Of a DNA stretch of 64,000 nt, positions 1-8,378 are shown one piece after another (positions within the stretch are counted from its first letter, which is position 1; the number at the start of each line of letters is the position of its first letter). The notes beneath the pieces are model-generated. The model worked only from the letters and a program-made list of their open reading frames with translations, did not search any database and was not told the origin of the DNA. Location of the stretch: assembly GCF_016698645.1 (NCBI RefSeq), contig NZ_CP068047.1, positions 2,949,001-3,013,000 on the forward strand, in the 5' to 3' direction. Origin of the DNA: Devosia oryziradicis. GTDB taxonomy: Bacteria > Pseudomonadota > Alphaproteobacteria > Rhizobiales > Devosiaceae. The position numbers and the translations under genes are program-made.

Positions 1-105
1 CGGGCCGGCTTCGCGCTCTTATGTACACCCCCGCTGGTGTCATACGCTTTCAGATCGCGAATTGCGTGTCAACACGTCAAGATCGTACATTGTTTGCGGG
101 CGGCC

Positions 106-861
106 ATGTATGCTATCAACCGGAAAACGCCGGATTGGGAGCGCGGTTTGGCCAGTACCAGCGAGTTCAAGATTTCCCCGCCCGAGGGCTTCGAGGAGAT
201 CGATGTCTCAAGCCAAAGAGCGGTTTCGCTCTACGAGACCATTCGGGAAGACATTCTTTCGGGCCAGCTCAAGCCTAATGAGCGCCTGGTGGTGGCGGAC
301 CTCGCGGAGCGGCTGGGGACATCGACCAACCCGGTGCGCGAGGCGCTGCAGATGCTGCGCGGGGAAGGCTATGTCGTGTTCTCCCCCAATCGCGGCGCGC
401 GGGTGCGCCCGATCGACCACGACTTCGTCAGGAATATCTATGAGATCAGCGTGCTGATCGAGCCGGCCCTGACGCGCTGGTTCGTGGGCATGGCCACCGA
501 AGCCGACATTGCCGAACTCGAGCGTATCCAAAGGTTGATCGAAGAGAACAATTTCGTCGACCCGGTGCTGCATAGCGGGCTCGACGTGCAGTTTCATACC
601 GTCGTCTACCAGCGGCACTACAACCGGCACGCTGCCGAAATCTGGTGGAAGCACCGGCAGGTGCTGCGGGCCGTGACGCAACGCTTTCCCTATACGCTGG
701 CGCGCCGCAGCCAGGTCATCCGCGAGCATCGCGAGCTGATCGAGATGGTCAAGGCGGGGGAAGCCGACAAGGCCGCGGACTGCGTTGCCCGCCATGTCGA
801 GGCCTCGGGCCGGCATATCCTGGAGCAGATGCGGGCCTACAACGCCGCCAAGGCCGGGTAG
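106..861 (+). CDS. GntR-family transcriptional regulator, FCD subfamily
   Basis: DNA-binding regulator, probably the local switch for the enolase-superfamily genes that start 48 bases downstream. The N-terminal winged helix-turn-helix runs at about residues 28-90, with the family pattern LYETIREDIL then NPVREALQMLRGEGYV. An all-helical FCD ligand-binding domain follows; such domains usually bind small carboxylic or sugar acids through a metal site. I took the ATG at 106 (251 aa). An in-frame GTG at 37 would add 23 residues with no family resemblance, and neither start has a strong ribosome site. The same-strand neighbours point to control of sugar-acid catabolism, but the effector cannot be read from the sequence. 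Confidence 0.85.
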   Translation: MYAINRKTPDWERGLASTSEFKISPPEGFEEIDVSSQRAVSLYETIREDILSGQLKPNERLVVADLAERLGTSTNPVREALQMLRGEGYVVFSPNRGARVRPIDHDFVRNIYEISVLIEPALTRWFVGMATEADIAELERIQRLIEENNFVDPVLHSGLDVQFHTVVYQRHYNRHAAEIWWKHRQVLRAVTQRFPYTLARRSQVIREHRELIEMVKAGEADKAADCVARHVEASGRHILEQMRAYNAAKAG

Positions 862-908
862 ATCGCGGCGGACCAACCCTTACCAAGCTCACCGAAAAGG
901 CAACACAG

Positions 909-2078
909 ATGAAAATCACGGGGGTCAAGCCGTGGCTGATCAAGTCCTCGGCGTCGTATTGGGGCGAGTTTCTGTTCGTGGAGGTGACGACGGACGGGGG
1001 TGTTTCCGGCTGGGGCGAGATCACCACCACGACCTTTGTCGCCAATCGGGCGCTATGCGTGATGCTGCGGCAGATCAGCAAGATCGTAGAGGGTGACGAC
1101 CCTGCCCAGATCGAGCGCATCTGGCACAAGGTGTTCCGCAACTTCACCTATATGGGCAGCCGCGGCGCCGCGGTGGAATGCGTGAGCGCGATCGACATCG
1201 CCCTCTGGGACATCAAGGGCAAGGTGCTGGGCCGGCCGATCTACGAACTGCTGGGCGGCCCGGTGCGCGACGACATCGAGCTCTACACGCATCCCGACCA
1301 GCGCAAGTTTACCAGCAAGGAAGGCGTGATCCAGGAGATCCGTGACATTGTCGCCTCGGGACACACCGCGCTCAAGTTCGACCCCTATGCCCAGCAGGGG
1401 CAGAAGGGCAAGAACGGCATCGCGCGGGAGCAGTCCGAGGGTTATCTCGAGGGCTCCATGACCCGAAAGGACGAGCGCGAGGCGGCCGAGCTGACGGCGC
1501 TGATCCGCGAGACCGCGGGGCCGGATATCGAAATCCTGATCGACGCGCATGGGCGCTTCGACGTGCCGACGGCCATCCGCCTCTGCAACTCACTGGAGGA
1601 GGCCGGCGACATCGACTGGTTCGAGGAGCCCTGCCCGCCCGAAAGCGTCAACGCCCTGCGGCAGGTGCGCGACAAGGTCAACGTGCCCATCTCCTGGGGC
1701 GAGCGCGGCCATACGAAATGGGACTTCGTGCCGATCCTCGAAAACCGGCTGGCCGACTACATCATGCCCGACGTGACGTGGACCGGCGGGATCACCGAAC
1801 TCAAGAAAATCTCGGCACTGTGCGAAGCCTACTACATCCCGGTTTCGCCGCACGACGCAGCCGGGCCGATCAACGTGGTGGCCGGCGCGCAGGTAATGAT
1901 GACCGTGCCGAATTTCTACAAGCTCGAAACCTCTGAATGGAACCTGAGCAAATACGACCACCTGATCGATAAGCCGCTCGACAATTCCGGCGGGAGGCTC
2001 AAGCTCAACAAGACGCCGGGGCTCGGTATCGAAATGAACCGGGACTATCTGGCGGCAAACCTGGTGGCGTTCGATTGA
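909..2078 (+). CDS. Enolase-superfamily dehydratase, D-galactonate dehydratase-like
   Basis: Probable acid-sugar dehydratase of the mandelate racemase/muconate lactonizing branch (389 aa). Such enzymes abstract the proton alpha to a carboxylate and lose water to give a 2-keto-3-deoxy acid. The capping domain fills about the first 120 residues and a barrel follows. Visible active-site elements are K156 in ALKFD, D212 and H214 in IDAHGR, the EEP motif at 239-241, E265 in SWGERG, D288 in MPDVTWTGG and H315 in SPHDAAGP. The Asp-x-His pair plus the late His is the arrangement of D-galactonate and related dehydratases. The start is the ATG at 909; the open frame extends further upstream but overlaps gntR. 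The exact substrate is not determined. Confidence 0.85.
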   Translation: MKITGVKPWLIKSSASYWGEFLFVEVTTDGGVSGWGEITTTTFVANRALCVMLRQISKIVEGDDPAQIERIWHKVFRNFTYMGSRGAAVECVSAIDIALWDIKGKVLGRPIYELLGGPVRDDIELYTHPDQRKFTSKEGVIQEIRDIVASGHTALKFDPYAQQGQKGKNGIAREQSEGYLEGSMTRKDEREAAELTALIRETAGPDIEILIDAHGRFDVPTAIRLCNSLEEAGDIDWFEEPCPPESVNALRQVRDKVNVPISWGERGHTKWDFVPILENRLADYIMPDVTWTGGITELKKISALCEAYYIPVSPHDAAGPINVVAGAQVMMTVPNFYKLETSEWNLSKYDHLIDKPLDNSGGRLKLNKTPGLGIEMNRDYLAANLVAFD

Positions 2079-2122
2079 GCGCCCCGGCGAGCGCGATAGG
2101 CATTTGAGGAGAAGCCGTTTCA

Positions 2123-3487
2123 ATGACGAGTGAAATGAGCGCCGGAGAGCGCATCGAGAACAATGTCCGCACCAGCTCGAATCCGAGCGATCTACGCATT
2201 ACCGACCTGCGCGTGGCGGAGATCGTGGGGGCGCCCTTCACCTCGGCGCTGATCAAGATCTATACCAATCAGGGCATTGTCGGGCTGGGCGAGGTGCGCG
2301 ATGGCGCTAGCGCCACCTACGCACTGATGCTCAAGAGCCGGCTGCTGGGTGAAAATCCCTGTGACATCGACAGGCTGTTCCGGCGCATCAAGCAGTTTGG
2401 CGGGCACGGTCGGCAGGGCGGCGGCGTGTCGGGCATCGAGATCGCGCTGTGGGACCTGGCCGGCAAGGCGTATGGCGTGCCCATCTACCAGATGCTGGGT
2501 GGGCGGTTCCGCGAGAAGGTGCGCTGCTATTGCGACACCGATGCCGAAAAGCCCAGTGGCACCGAGACCGGCAAGCGGCTCAAGGCGCGCATGGACCTGG
2601 GTTTCACCTTTCTCAAGATGGACCTGGGCCTGATGCAGATCGCCGATGTGCCCGGCGCGGTGGTGGCGCCGGCGGGTTCGCTGGAAGGCTATCGCGTCCA
2701 CCCCGGCCGCGGACCCGTCAAATCCATGGAGGATCGCCGCGCCCGCAATGCAGTCTATGACACGCATAATGTGCGGCACCCGTTCAGCGGTCTGCATTTC
2801 ACCGACAAGGGCATCGACCTGCTCGAGCAATATATCCACGAGGTCCGCGAGGTGATCGGCTACGAAGTGCCGCTGGCCATCGACCATGTGGGCCATATCT
2901 CGCTGCAGAACGGCATCAGGCTGGCGCGGCGGATCGAGAAGTACGTACCCGCTTGGCTCGAGGACGTGATCCCCTGGCAATATACCGAACAGTACCGCCA
3001 GTTGCAGGACGCCACGACGGTGCCGATCTGCACGGGCGAAGACATCTATCTCAAGGAAGGATTCCAGCCGCTGCTCGATAGTGGCGGGGTAGCGGTGATC
3101 CATCCGGACCTGCTGACCTCGGGCGGAATTCTGGAAACCAAGAAGATTGGCGACATGGCGCAGGACCGCGGTGTTGCCATGGCCATCCACATGGCCGAGA
3201 GTCCGATCGCAGCCATGGCCGCGGCGCATGTCGCGGTGGCTACAGAGAACTTCATGGCGCTCGAATATCACAGCGTCGAAGTGGACTGGTGGGACGACAT
3301 CGTCACCGGGCTGCCCAAGCCGCTGGTCAAGGACGGCTTCATCGACGTTCCGGACCGGCCGGGACTGGGGATCGACGACGTGGTGGACGAGGTCATCAGC
3401 CAGCATCTGCAGGAGGGTGTCACCGGCATCTGGCAGCCGACCGATCGCTGGGACGACGAGTATTCATGGGACCGGACGTGGAGCTAG
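2123..3487 (+). CDS. Enolase-superfamily enzyme, mandelate racemase/muconate lactonizing type (454 aa)
   Basis: Second enolase-superfamily protein of the operon, longer than usual for the family. It has an extra N-terminal stretch of about 22 residues and an inserted segment at about 170-225. Recognisable barrel-strand motifs are K165 in FLKMD, D254-H255 in AIDHVGH, E280-D281 in WLEDVIPW, E306 in CTGEDIY, D329 in IHPDL and H356 in IHMAES. The metal ligands and a catalytic His therefore seem present, but the Asp-x-His pair of the preceding enzyme is absent, so its reaction should differ. It lies 44 bases after the previous gene with a GAGGAGAAG ribosome site. The product is probably another acid-sugar dehydratase or epimerase; the substrate is unknown. 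Confidence 0.8.
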   Translation: MTSEMSAGERIENNVRTSSNPSDLRITDLRVAEIVGAPFTSALIKIYTNQGIVGLGEVRDGASATYALMLKSRLLGENPCDIDRLFRRIKQFGGHGRQGGGVSGIEIALWDLAGKAYGVPIYQMLGGRFREKVRCYCDTDAEKPSGTETGKRLKARMDLGFTFLKMDLGLMQIADVPGAVVAPAGSLEGYRVHPGRGPVKSMEDRRARNAVYDTHNVRHPFSGLHFTDKGIDLLEQYIHEVREVIGYEVPLAIDHVGHISLQNGIRLARRIEKYVPAWLEDVIPWQYTEQYRQLQDATTVPICTGEDIYLKEGFQPLLDSGGVAVIHPDLLTSGGILETKKIGDMAQDRGVAMAIHMAESPIAAMAAAHVAVATENFMALEYHSVEVDWWDDIVTGLPKPLVKDGFIDVPDRPGLGIDDVVDEVISQHLQEGVTGIWQPTDRWDDEYSWDRTWS

Positions 3488-3491
3488 GCGG

Positions 3492-3818
3492 ATGATCTAC
3501 GAACTGCGCATCTATGACTGCCTGCCGGGCAAGCTGCCGGCGCTGCTCAAGCGGTTCAGCGAGCATACGCTGGGCATCTGGGAACGGCATGGCATCCGGC
3601 AGGCGGGTTTCTTCACCACGGTCATCGGGGAGAGCAACAACCGCCTGACCTATCTGCTGGCCTGGGAGTCGCTGGCCGAGCGGGAGCGGAAATGGTCGGC
3701 CTTCATCGCCGATCCGGCATGGCTCAGTGCGCGGGACAGTTCCGAGCGTGATGGGCCGATCCTCTCCAATGTCAGCAGCCAGATCCTGGCGCCTACCGCC
3801 TTCTCGTCAGTCAAGTGA
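3492..3818 (+). CDS. NIPSNAP-family protein (108 aa)
   Basis: Small protein of the NIPSNAP superfamily, a dimeric alpha-beta ferredoxin-like fold. It begins MIYELRIYDCLPGKLPALL and keeps the family's later pattern, in which a glycine-rich GFFTTVIG strand and a LAWESLAERE segment are followed by a Trp-rich helix. The open frame continues upstream inside the previous gene, so I placed the start at the ATG at 3492, four bases after that gene's stop. The biochemical role of bacterial NIPSNAP proteins is mostly unsettled. Its position between two enolase-superfamily genes, in tight coupling, suggests a helper or accessory enzyme for the same compound; this is inference. Confidence 0.85.
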   Translation: MIYELRIYDCLPGKLPALLKRFSEHTLGIWERHGIRQAGFFTTVIGESNNRLTYLLAWESLAERERKWSAFIADPAWLSARDSSERDGPILSNVSSQILAPTAFSSVK

Positions 3819-3825
3819 GCCCGCC

Positions 3826-5028
3826 ATGAAGATCACCGACCTGCGCTGTGCCGTCATCGGCCGCCATCCGATCGTGCGCATCGTCACGGACGAGGGCCTC
3901 TATGGGCTGGGCGAGGTGGAATTCACCAAAACCTACCTCAAGCCATGGGTGCTGCATTTCCGCGAGGCGCTGATCGGGGAGGACCCGACCGATGTCGAGC
4001 GCTGTATGCTCAAGATTCGCCAGCGGGGGTCGTTCAAACCCTATGGCGCGGCGGTTTCGGCGATCGAGCATGCTCTGTGGGATATTGCCGGCAAGGCGGC
4101 CAACGTGCCGGCCTACAAGCTGCTGGGCGGCAAGGTGCGCGACAAGGTGCGGGTCTATAACGGCTCCATCCGGCAAAAGCGGACCGGTGACCGGCCGGAG
4201 GACTATGCCGCCGACGTCAAATGGATGATGGAGCGGCCCGAAAAATTCTTCATGGTCAAGCAGGGCATCAGCTTCCATTCCAACATGAAGGATACGATCG
4301 ACGACTTCCACTATGGGGTGCGGCAGAACAATGCCGGCTACCATGGCGCCATGGACCAGGGGCAGATCAGCGAGCGCGGCTTCAACCACATGCTCGATTG
4401 CGTGGCGGCGATGAAGGAGGTGCTGGGCGACAAGGTTTCGCTGGCGCTCGATTGCGGGCCCGGCTGGTTCCTCAATGACGCCATCCGCTTTGCGCGCGCC
4501 GTCGAGAAGTATGACCTAATGTGGCTGGAGGACATGCTGACGGGCGACTATGTGCCCTGGGTGAACCCGCAGGCCTATCGTGAACTCACGACCTCGACCT
4601 CGACGCCGATTCATACGGGCGAGCAGATCTACCTGCGGCATAATTTCAAGGAACTGATTGAAACCCAGGCCGTCCGCGTCGTCGGGCCTGATCCAGCCGA
4701 TATCGGCGGCATGGCCGAGCTCAAATGGGTGGCCGAACACGCCTACATGCACTCGATAATGATGGCGCCGCATGGCACGGCCAATGGCCTGCTGGGCCTG
4801 GGTGCGCTGATCAATGTGTGCGCCACCCTGCCCGCCAACTACATTGCCTTCGAATATCCGAGCGCCTCGGACCCGTGGTGGGAGGACATCGTGATCGGGC
4901 TGCCCGACAGGATTGTCACCGACAGTCATGTCGACCTGCTGCCAGGCCCCGGGCTGGGGCTGGACATCGATCCTGAAGGGGCGAGAAAGTACCTGCTGGA
5001 AGAGGATGCGGGCTTCTTCGAACCGTAA
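3826..5028 (+). CDS. Enolase-superfamily enzyme, mandelate racemase/muconate lactonizing type (400 aa)
   Basis: Third enolase-superfamily enzyme of this operon, starting seven bases after the NIPSNAP gene. The capping domain begins MKITDLRCAVIG and shows GLGEVEFTKTY and the conserved ALWDIAGKA helix at 83-91. Barrel motifs are K145 in MVKQG, D209 in ALDCGPGW, E235-D236 in WLEDML, E265 in HTGEQIY, D289/D292 in GPDPADIGG and H316 in MAPHGTANG. A loop at about 150-185, rich in His, Asn and Gly, separates the Lys strand from the first metal ligand. The three enolases are clearly not duplicates of one another. Probably an acid-sugar dehydratase; the substrate cannot be read from the sequence. Confidence 0.8.
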   Translation: MKITDLRCAVIGRHPIVRIVTDEGLYGLGEVEFTKTYLKPWVLHFREALIGEDPTDVERCMLKIRQRGSFKPYGAAVSAIEHALWDIAGKAANVPAYKLLGGKVRDKVRVYNGSIRQKRTGDRPEDYAADVKWMMERPEKFFMVKQGISFHSNMKDTIDDFHYGVRQNNAGYHGAMDQGQISERGFNHMLDCVAAMKEVLGDKVSLALDCGPGWFLNDAIRFARAVEKYDLMWLEDMLTGDYVPWVNPQAYRELTTSTSTPIHTGEQIYLRHNFKELIETQAVRVVGPDPADIGGMAELKWVAEHAYMHSIMMAPHGTANGLLGLGALINVCATLPANYIAFEYPSASDPWWEDIVIGLPDRIVTDSHVDLLPGPGLGLDIDPEGARKYLLEEDAGFFEP

Positions 5029-5130
5029 CCGCCACCCCCATCGCTGCGCATCAAGTCACCCTCGACCCTCACGGCTCGGGGGTGCTGCATTTGGTCGTCA
5101 CGCTGCGCGCAGGATAGCTATTGCGCAAGA

Positions 5131-5871
5131 ATGAGACGCATGTATCATATTGGCATGGTCGTCTCACAACAGAACCCAACCAGGCGGAATTCCGGTGCGG
5201 AACGCGGCGTAAAGGCGCGGACCCGCCGACTCATGCTCGACGCGGCGGTTGCGCTGATGCAGTCGGGCATGACGCCTTCGGTGACCGGCGTTGCGGAAAT
5301 GGCGGGCGTGTCGCGGGCAACGGCCTACCGCTATTTCCCCAGCCTCGCGGCCCTCGTTCATGCTGTGGTCGACGAGGCTCTCGGGCCGATACTGGACTGG
5401 TCTCCCAGACATGACAGCGTCGAGGCGCGGGTGGCCGACCTGCTGGCGACCGCCATGCCTCGCATCGAGGAGTTCGAGGCAACATTCAAGGCCTCGCTGC
5501 GCCTGTCGCTCGAACAGTGGGCGCAGCGCCGGGCCGGTACGCTGGGCAGCGAGCCGCTGTTCACCCGCGGTCACCGCGTGGACTTGCTGATGCAGGCCAC
5601 GGCGCCGCTGGCCAATCGCCTATCGCCCGGTGCGCATCTGCGCGTGGCCCAGGCGCTGTCGCTGGTCTACGGCGTCGAAGTGCTGAACGTGCTCAAGGAT
5701 ATCTGGGGCCTCGGGTCAAGCGAGGCGCAGAATGTGGCCCAATGGGCTGCAAAGGCGCTGATCAACGCTGCAGAGGCAGAAGCCGGCGAAGGCCCGCCGA
5801 CCAGGAACAATACCGCGGCCGAGCGTACGAAAGATGCGCCAGCAGCAGCCAACCGAAAGGGAGGCAAGTAA
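5131..5871 (+). CDS. TetR-family transcriptional regulator
   Basis: Regulator with an N-terminal helix-turn-helix visible as TRRLMLDAAVALM, then VTGVAEMAGVSRATAYRYFPSLAAL. A helical ligand-binding domain follows, and the last roughly 30 residues are a low-complexity tail rich in Ala, Lys, Asn and Arg. ATGs at 5131, 5140 and 5155 are all possible starts and none has a good ribosome site; the given boundary is the longest form (246 aa). An imperfect inverted repeat (GAGACG-CATG against CATG-gt-CGTCTC, 5133-5165) covers this area and would favour the 5155 start. It sits between the enolase operon and the ABC importer, so it may control either or both. Confidence 0.8.
   Translation: MRRMYHIGMVVSQQNPTRRNSGAERGVKARTRRLMLDAAVALMQSGMTPSVTGVAEMAGVSRATAYRYFPSLAALVHAVVDEALGPILDWSPRHDSVEARVADLLATAMPRIEEFEATFKASLRLSLEQWAQRRAGTLGSEPLFTRGHRVDLLMQATAPLANRLSPGAHLRVAQALSLVYGVEVLNVLKDIWGLGSSEAQNVAQWAAKALINAAEAEAGEGPPTRNNTAAERTKDAPAAANRKGGK
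5133..5165. promoter_or_regulatory. Imperfect inverted repeat at the tetR start, candidate auto-operator
   Basis: The left arm GAGACGCATG and the right arm CATGgtCGTCTC are complementary except for a two-base insertion. TetR repressors commonly bind such repeats near their own promoter. It overlaps the longest form of the tetR reading frame, so it is only a candidate. Confidence 0.3.
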
Positions 5872-6094
5872 TTTGCGCTGTCGGCAGCCGCACCGCTGGT
5901 GCGGATGGCTGGTCCAGAAGCGCAGATGATGGGGAGCGACCTGCCGAGCAGATCGGCGCGGTTCCGCGAGCCACAGAGGGGGATGACGATCCGAAGAGCG
6001 AGCAGGAGGTTTCGCTCGATCGGCATCCGGTGAGACGCGGCGTCATACGCCCAGGTTCACCAGGCGAGAATGTGCATGTGAGGGAGATGATACA

Positions 6095-7408
6095 ATGCGC
6101 AAGACTATGGTTGGACTACTGGCCGGAGCGAGTCTCGCGGCCATAAGCAGCCTGGCTGCCCAGGCCCAGGAGCTCACGATCCTCTGGGCAGAATGGGACC
6201 CGGCAAACTACCTGCAGGAACTGGTGAACGAATACCAGGCGGAAACGGGCGTCACCGTGACCGTGGAAACCGTGCCGTGGCCGGACTTCCAGACCAAGCT
6301 GTTCACCGAGCTCAACGCTCAGGGTTCGGCCTACGACCTGGTGGTGGGCGACAGCCAGTTCCTGGGTGCGGCCTCGACGGGCGGCCACTATGTGAACCTG
6401 ACCGACTTCATCAACGAGCATGACCTGACCAAGACGATGGCTCCGGCCACCATGGCCTATTACTCGGAATATCCGGGTGGTTCGGGCCAGTACTGGTCGG
6501 TGCCGCTGGAAGGCGACGCGCTGGGCTGGGCCTACCGCAAGGACTGGTTCGAAGATCCGGCCGAGATGGCTGCGTTCAAGGAAAAGTACGGCTATGACCT
6601 GGCCGTGCCGGTCACTTTCCAGCAGCTCATCGACATCGCCGAGTTCTTCCACCGTCCGGATGAAAACCGTTACGGCGCGGCCATCTATTCGCAGAATGCC
6701 GGCGACGCGATCGTGATGGGCGTCGAAAACTCGATCTTCGCCTATGGCGGCTCGCTCGGCGACTACAATACCTATGAAGTCACCGGCCTGCTGAACTCGC
6801 AGGCATCGATCGACGCGCTGACCGACTATCGCAAACTGTTTACCTTCGGCCCTCCGGGCTGGGGCAATGCGTTCTTCGCCGAAGTCAACACGGCGATCGC
6901 GCAGGGTCAGGTGGCGATGGGCATGAACTTCTTTGCGTTCTTCCCGGCACTGGTCAACGAGGCGACCAACCCGCATGCCGCCAATATGGGCTTCTTTGCC
7001 AACCCGCCCGGACCGCGCGGTGATGACTTTGCCGCTCTGGGCGGCCAGGGCATCTCGCTGATCTCGTACAGCCAGAACCAGGAAGAGGCGATGAAATTCC
7101 TCGAATGGTTCGTCAAGGAAGATACCCAGAAGCGCTGGGCTGAGCTTGGCGGCTACACCGCCAATGCGGCCATCCTCGAATCCGAGGAATTCCGCAAGGC
7201 CACGCCGTTCAACGAGGCCTTCTTCCAGACCATGTTCAAGGTTCGCGACTTCTGGGCCCTGCCCGAATATGCCGAGCTGCTGACCGAAGCCGCCGACGCC
7301 TTCTATCCCTATGTGGTGAACGGCGAAGGCGACGCCAAGACGACGCTGGACAACCTGGCAGCGACCTGGGTCGATACGCTCAAGTCCGCGGGCTACGACG
7401 CAAAGTAA
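6095..7408 (+). CDS. ABC sugar importer, periplasmic binding protein (family 1, CUT1 type)
   Basis: Extracellular solute-binding protein of 437 aa that would deliver a sugar or polyol to the permeases encoded just downstream. The signal peptide is residues 1-25, with cleavage probably after SLAAQAQ. The mature part begins ELTILWAEWDPANYLQELV, typical of MalE/UgpB-like proteins. Aromatic residues that could stack on sugar rings are plentiful (WAEWD, YWSVPLEGDALGWAYRKDW). A GGGAG ribosome site precedes the ATG at 6095. The 223 bases upstream hold no other gene I can support. First gene of a six-gene transport operon; the ligand is unknown, though an oligosaccharide or sugar acid related to the upstream enolases is a fair guess. 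Confidence 0.9.
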   Translation: MRKTMVGLLAGASLAAISSLAAQAQELTILWAEWDPANYLQELVNEYQAETGVTVTVETVPWPDFQTKLFTELNAQGSAYDLVVGDSQFLGAASTGGHYVNLTDFINEHDLTKTMAPATMAYYSEYPGGSGQYWSVPLEGDALGWAYRKDWFEDPAEMAAFKEKYGYDLAVPVTFQQLIDIAEFFHRPDENRYGAAIYSQNAGDAIVMGVENSIFAYGGSLGDYNTYEVTGLLNSQASIDALTDYRKLFTFGPPGWGNAFFAEVNTAIAQGQVAMGMNFFAFFPALVNEATNPHAANMGFFANPPGPRGDDFAALGGQGISLISYSQNQEEAMKFLEWFVKEDTQKRWAELGGYTANAAILESEEFRKATPFNEAFFQTMFKVRDFWALPEYAELLTEAADAFYPYVVNGEGDAKTTLDNLAATWVDTLKSAGYDAK

Positions 7409-7474
7409 GGCACCAAACCTGTCCGGAGAGGAGGCTCGCTTCCTCTCCGGCTCTGCCAACCGGGGGACTACGCC

Positions 7475-8377
7475 TTGACCAACCTCATTACGACGCTCGA
7501 TCCGGCGTCGCGCGCCGCGTCGCGCGGCTGGAGCGACATCACCATCCGGAATGTCTTCGTCATTCCGACGGTGGTTTTCCTCATCGTCTTCAACGTGTTT
7601 CCCCTGCTCTATTCGCTCGGGTTTTCATTCACCGACTTCCGTGCATCGAGCAAGGCGCCGGTGAATTTCGTCGGCCTCAAGAACTATATCGACGTGCTGG
7701 CCGACCCGGTCATCTGGCGGACCTTCTCGACCACGCTGTGGTACGTGATCGTTTCCGTGACGGGGCAGTTCATCGTCGGCTTCGGCCTGGCGCTGCTGCT
7801 CAACCGTCCCCTGCCCTTCAAGGGCCTGCTCACCACGCTCCTGATGCTGCCGATGATGCTGTCGCCTGTGGTGGTGGGGCTGTTCTGGAAGCTCATCTAT
7901 GACCCGTCCTGGGGCATTCTCAACCATGCACTGGGCCTCGGTCGCACCGCCTGGCTGACCGATGCGAACCTGGCGCTCTACGCCGTCGCCATCACCGATA
8001 TCTGGATGTGGTCGCCTTTCGTGATGCTGCTGTCGCTGGCGGGCTTGTCCGCAGTGCCCAAGCACCTCTACGAAGCTGCCTCGATCGATCGCGCCGGCAA
8101 GCTCTACACCTTCTTCCGCATCACACTGCCGCTGGTGGCGCCGATCCTGCTGATCGCGGTTATCTTCCGCACGATGGAGGCCTTCAAGACCTTCGACATC
8201 GCCTTCGTGATGACCGGCCAGCCGGCCGCCGAACTGATTTCGTCGCGGCTCTACAAGATGGCGTTCCAGCAGTGGCAGACGGGTCCGTCCTCGGCCCTCG
8301 CCTACATCATCCTGATCATGGTGCTGTGCATCACCAACATCTACGTCAAATACCTCAACAAGGCGAAGGAGCGCTGA
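7475..8377 (+). CDS. ABC sugar importer permease, MalF-like
   Basis: Inner-membrane permease of 300 aa with about six transmembrane segments, the first at VFVIPTVVFLIVFNVFPLLYSL. The coupling-loop motif is near residues 200-220 (EAASIDRAGKLYTFFRITLPLVAP), the EAA signature that contacts the ATPase. Translation probably starts at the TTG at 7475, preceded by GGGGGAC. It pairs with the next permease to form the channel of the CUT1 importer. Confidence 0.9.
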   Translation: MTNLITTLDPASRAASRGWSDITIRNVFVIPTVVFLIVFNVFPLLYSLGFSFTDFRASSKAPVNFVGLKNYIDVLADPVIWRTFSTTLWYVIVSVTGQFIVGFGLALLLNRPLPFKGLLTTLLMLPMMLSPVVVGLFWKLIYDPSWGILNHALGLGRTAWLTDANLALYAVAITDIWMWSPFVMLLSLAGLSAVPKHLYEAASIDRAGKLYTFFRITLPLVAPILLIAVIFRTMEAFKTFDIAFVMTGQPAAELISSRLYKMAFQQWQTGPSSALAYIILIMVLCITNIYVKYLNKAKER

Positions 8378-8378
8378 G

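Noticed and set aside
5041..5100. Possible terminator after the enolase operon (CCCTCGACCCTCACGGCTCGG area)
   Set aside because: The arms pair poorly and there is no T-run, so I could not support it.
5872..6094. Possible small gene between tetR and the binding-protein gene
   Set aside because: No frame has both a ribosome site and plausible composition; only overlapping shadow frames are present.
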